From assembly GCA_027483285.1 (NCBI GenBank), contig JAIXUZ010000302.1, positions 1 to 7,683 of the forward strand: a DNA stretch of 7,683 nt, written 5' to 3'. The translations under genes were made by a program, and so were the position numbers. The DNA comes from Bacteroidota bacterium (GTDB lineage: Bacteria; Bacteroidota; Bacteroidia; CAMBQF01). Below the pieces are notes generated by a model. That model was not told the DNA's origin. It saw nothing but the letters and a program-made list of their open reading frames with translations, and made no database searches. Positions 6,708 to 7,683 of the stretch are shown here, piece by piece. Every line of letters starts with the position of its first letter. Positions within the stretch are counted from its first letter, which is position 1.

Positions 6708-7528
6708 TAGTTTTCTTCTACGTTTTCTACGTTAATTATCTTATCCTCAGTAGGTATCTGGGTAAGGTTATTCTTCTGTAATATCTCACGGGCCAGGTTC
6801 AAATAGTTAATTGCTCCTGTTGAGTTTACATCGTGCATAATTATTGATTGCCCATGGCTCGGCGCTTCGCCCAAACGGGTGTTGCGTTGTATAATGGTAT
6901 CAAACACCATGGTTTGGAAATGGGTTTTCACCTCTTCTACCACTTGGTTAGACAGGCGCAAACGGCTATCAAACATCGTTAGCAATATACCTTCAATCTC
7001 CAGCTCAGTATTTAAACGGGTTTGCACTATCTTAATGGTATTCAATAATTTACCTAAGCCTTCCAATGCAAAGTATTCACATTGCACGGGTACAATTACA
7101 GAGTCGGCTGCTGTTAAAGCGTTAACCGTAATTAAGCCTAGCGATGGTGAGCAATCAATAATGATAAAATCATATTGGTCGCGTACCTTTTCAAGGCAGG
7201 CCTTCATCATTTTCTCCCTGTTCTGCAGGTTAATCATCTCAATCTCAGCACCTACAAGGTCTATATGCGCAGGTATAAGGTCAAGGTTTGGCGTTTCGGT
7301 TTGCAATGTAGCATCCCTTGGCTCCACCTCGTTTATAATGCACTCGTATATACTTGCTTTTACATTGCGTGGGTCAAAACCAATACCCGATGTAGCGTTG
7401 GCCTGTGGGTCAGCGTCTATCAACAGGGTTTTCTTTTCCAACACGGCTAAACTGGCTGCCAGGTTAATGGCGGTGGTAGTTTTGCCTACGCCCCCTTTTT
7501 GGTTTGCTATTGCTATTATTTTTGCCAT
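6707..7528 (-). CDS. parA: Chromosome-partitioning ATPase ParA (Soj family)
   Basis: This 273-residue cytoplasmic ATPase binds DNA non-specifically as an ATP dimer and is stimulated by ParB to move or separate origin regions. It has the deviant Walker A motif KGGVGKTT (11-18) with the signature Lys11, the A' motif LIDADPQANAT (36-46), the Walker B region IIIDCSPSLGLITVNAL (122-138), PVQCEYFALEG (147-157), and the C-terminal QRNTRLGEAPSHGQSI (214-229). There is no N-terminal helix-turn-helix, so it is the short chromosomal (type Ib-like/Soj) form rather than a P1-type plasmid ParA. The last 20 or so residues are an Asn/Glu-rich tail. It is the first visible gene of the - strand cluster and overlaps parB by one base. 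The ATG at 7528 is preceded by an A-rich AAAATAGAAG leader with no strong Shine-Dalgarno. Confidence 0.97.
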   Translation of the reverse strand: MAKIIAIANQKGGVGKTTTAINLAASLAVLEKKTLLIDADPQANATSGIGFDPRNVKASIYECIINEVEPRDATLQTETPNLDLIPAHIDLVGAEIEMINLQNREKMMKACLEKVRDQYDFIIIDCSPSLGLITVNALTAADSVIVPVQCEYFALEGLGKLLNTIKIVQTRLNTELEIEGILLTMFDSRLRLSNQVVEEVKTHFQTMVFDTIIQRNTRLGEAPSHGQSIIMHDVNSTGAINYLNLAREILQKNNLTQIPTEDKIINVENVEEN

Positions 7529-7538
7529 CTTCTATTTT

Positions 7539-7646
7539 AATTGGCTGATTAGCTGATGAGCTAATTAGCTGATGTTATGTTTATTCTAGTCTCTATCTGT
7601 TTCAATTGGTTATTTTTCAATCAACCAATTAGCTCATTAGCTAATC
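7539..7646. repeat. ATTAGCT octamer array forming a 20-bp inverted repeat
   Basis: The non-coding stretch upstream of parA holds tandem 8-bp units: AATTGGCT (7539), GATTAGCT (7547), GATGAGCT (7555), AATTAGCT (7563), and further on AATTAGCT (7627) and CATTAGCT (7635). As a result 7547-7566 is an inverted copy of 7627-7646 with 19 of 20 matches; the single mismatch (7555/7638) would be a G-U pair in RNA read from the + strand. The spacer is 60 bp. I believe similar AT-rich tandem octamers occur between genes in other Bacteroidota genomes, but that is recollection. Function is unknown; it could be a mobile or slippage-generated intergenic repeat, a protein-binding array or a leader structure for parA. 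Confidence 0.7.
7604..7630. repeat. Inner inverted repeat AATTGGTT / AACCAATT
   Basis: AATTGGTT (7604-7611) and AACCAATT (7623-7630) are perfect 8-bp inverted copies with an 11-bp spacer. The right arm shares four bases (7627-7630) with the right arm of the larger inverted repeat, so the two structures are mutually exclusive at their bases. It is AT-rich and only 8 bp long, so chance formation is possible. Confidence 0.4.
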
Positions 7647-7683
7647 TCAACCGTTTTACCTATTTCAACCAATATTAGTTCCA

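Noticed and set aside
6879..7556. Open + strand frame of 225 codons across parA
   Set aside because: It is antisense to parA with all ParA motifs intact on the other strand. The protein is low in recognisable motifs, consistent with a reverse-frame artefact.
7598..7611. Possible parS site upstream of parA (TGTTTCA, the first half of the usual TGTTTCACGTGAAACA)
   Set aside because: Only one 7-bp half matches; the following bases (ATTGGTT) do not form the CACGTG centre or the GAAACA half, so no palindromic parS is present.
1..7683. Mobile element, CRISPR, toxin-antitoxin or phage-defence system
   Set aside because: No transposase, integrase, regularly spaced repeats of CRISPR size, nuclease or toxin pair was found; every coding stretch is accounted for by housekeeping or conserved families.

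Overview
The window looks like an ordinary chromosomal stretch of a member of the phylum Bacteroidota. The evidence is the gene families (a stand-alone MnmD-type methyltransferase, DUF4197, DUF5683, and a signal peptidase I carrying an N-terminal DUF5684-type membrane domain), promoter elements of the Bacteroidota type (TTTG / TAnnTTTG), and A-rich leaders without strong Shine-Dalgarno sequences. I cannot fix the genus. There is no sign of a phage, integrative element, CRISPR array, rRNA or tRNA.

Left part, + strand (1-2590). The window opens inside the 3' part of mnmD (tRNA wobble-uridine modification). A well-spaced Bacteroidota promoter overlaps the end of mnmD and should drive a 405-residue GAF + SpoIIE-type PP2C phosphatase, a regulatory protein with no partner genes nearby. 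Next comes a Sec-exported DUF4197 protein of unknown function, with its own -7-like element.

Convergence point (2591-2731). Two hairpins separate the + strand genes from the - strand genes. One is a GC-rich stem with a short T-tract. The other is a near-perfect A-tract/GC/T-tract hairpin that should terminate transcription from both sides.

Right part, - strand (7528 down to 2732). Five genes are packed head to tail in the order parA, parB, DUF5683, dapB, lepB, with junctions of 1 bp overlap, 7, 17 and 13 bp. They combine chromosome segregation (ParA/ParB), an envelope protein of unknown function (DUF5683), lysine/diaminopimelate synthesis for peptidoglycan (DapB) and signal-peptide removal (LepB). 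From memory, this order recurs across Bacteroidota, so it is a conserved housekeeping cluster rather than a new system. The least understood member is the DUF5683 protein, which appears to start at a GTG just after the parB stop.

Right edge (7529-7683). The non-coding stretch upstream of parA holds an AT-rich array of 8-bp units built on ATTAGCT. It forms a 20-bp inverted repeat with a 60-bp spacer, inside which lies a smaller inverted repeat. No clear promoter or complete parS site is visible there.

Overall I find no convincing undescribed system. The items most worth a second look are the DUF5683 gene within the parAB-dapB-lepB cluster, the octamer repeat upstream of parA, and the orphan SpoIIE phosphatase.
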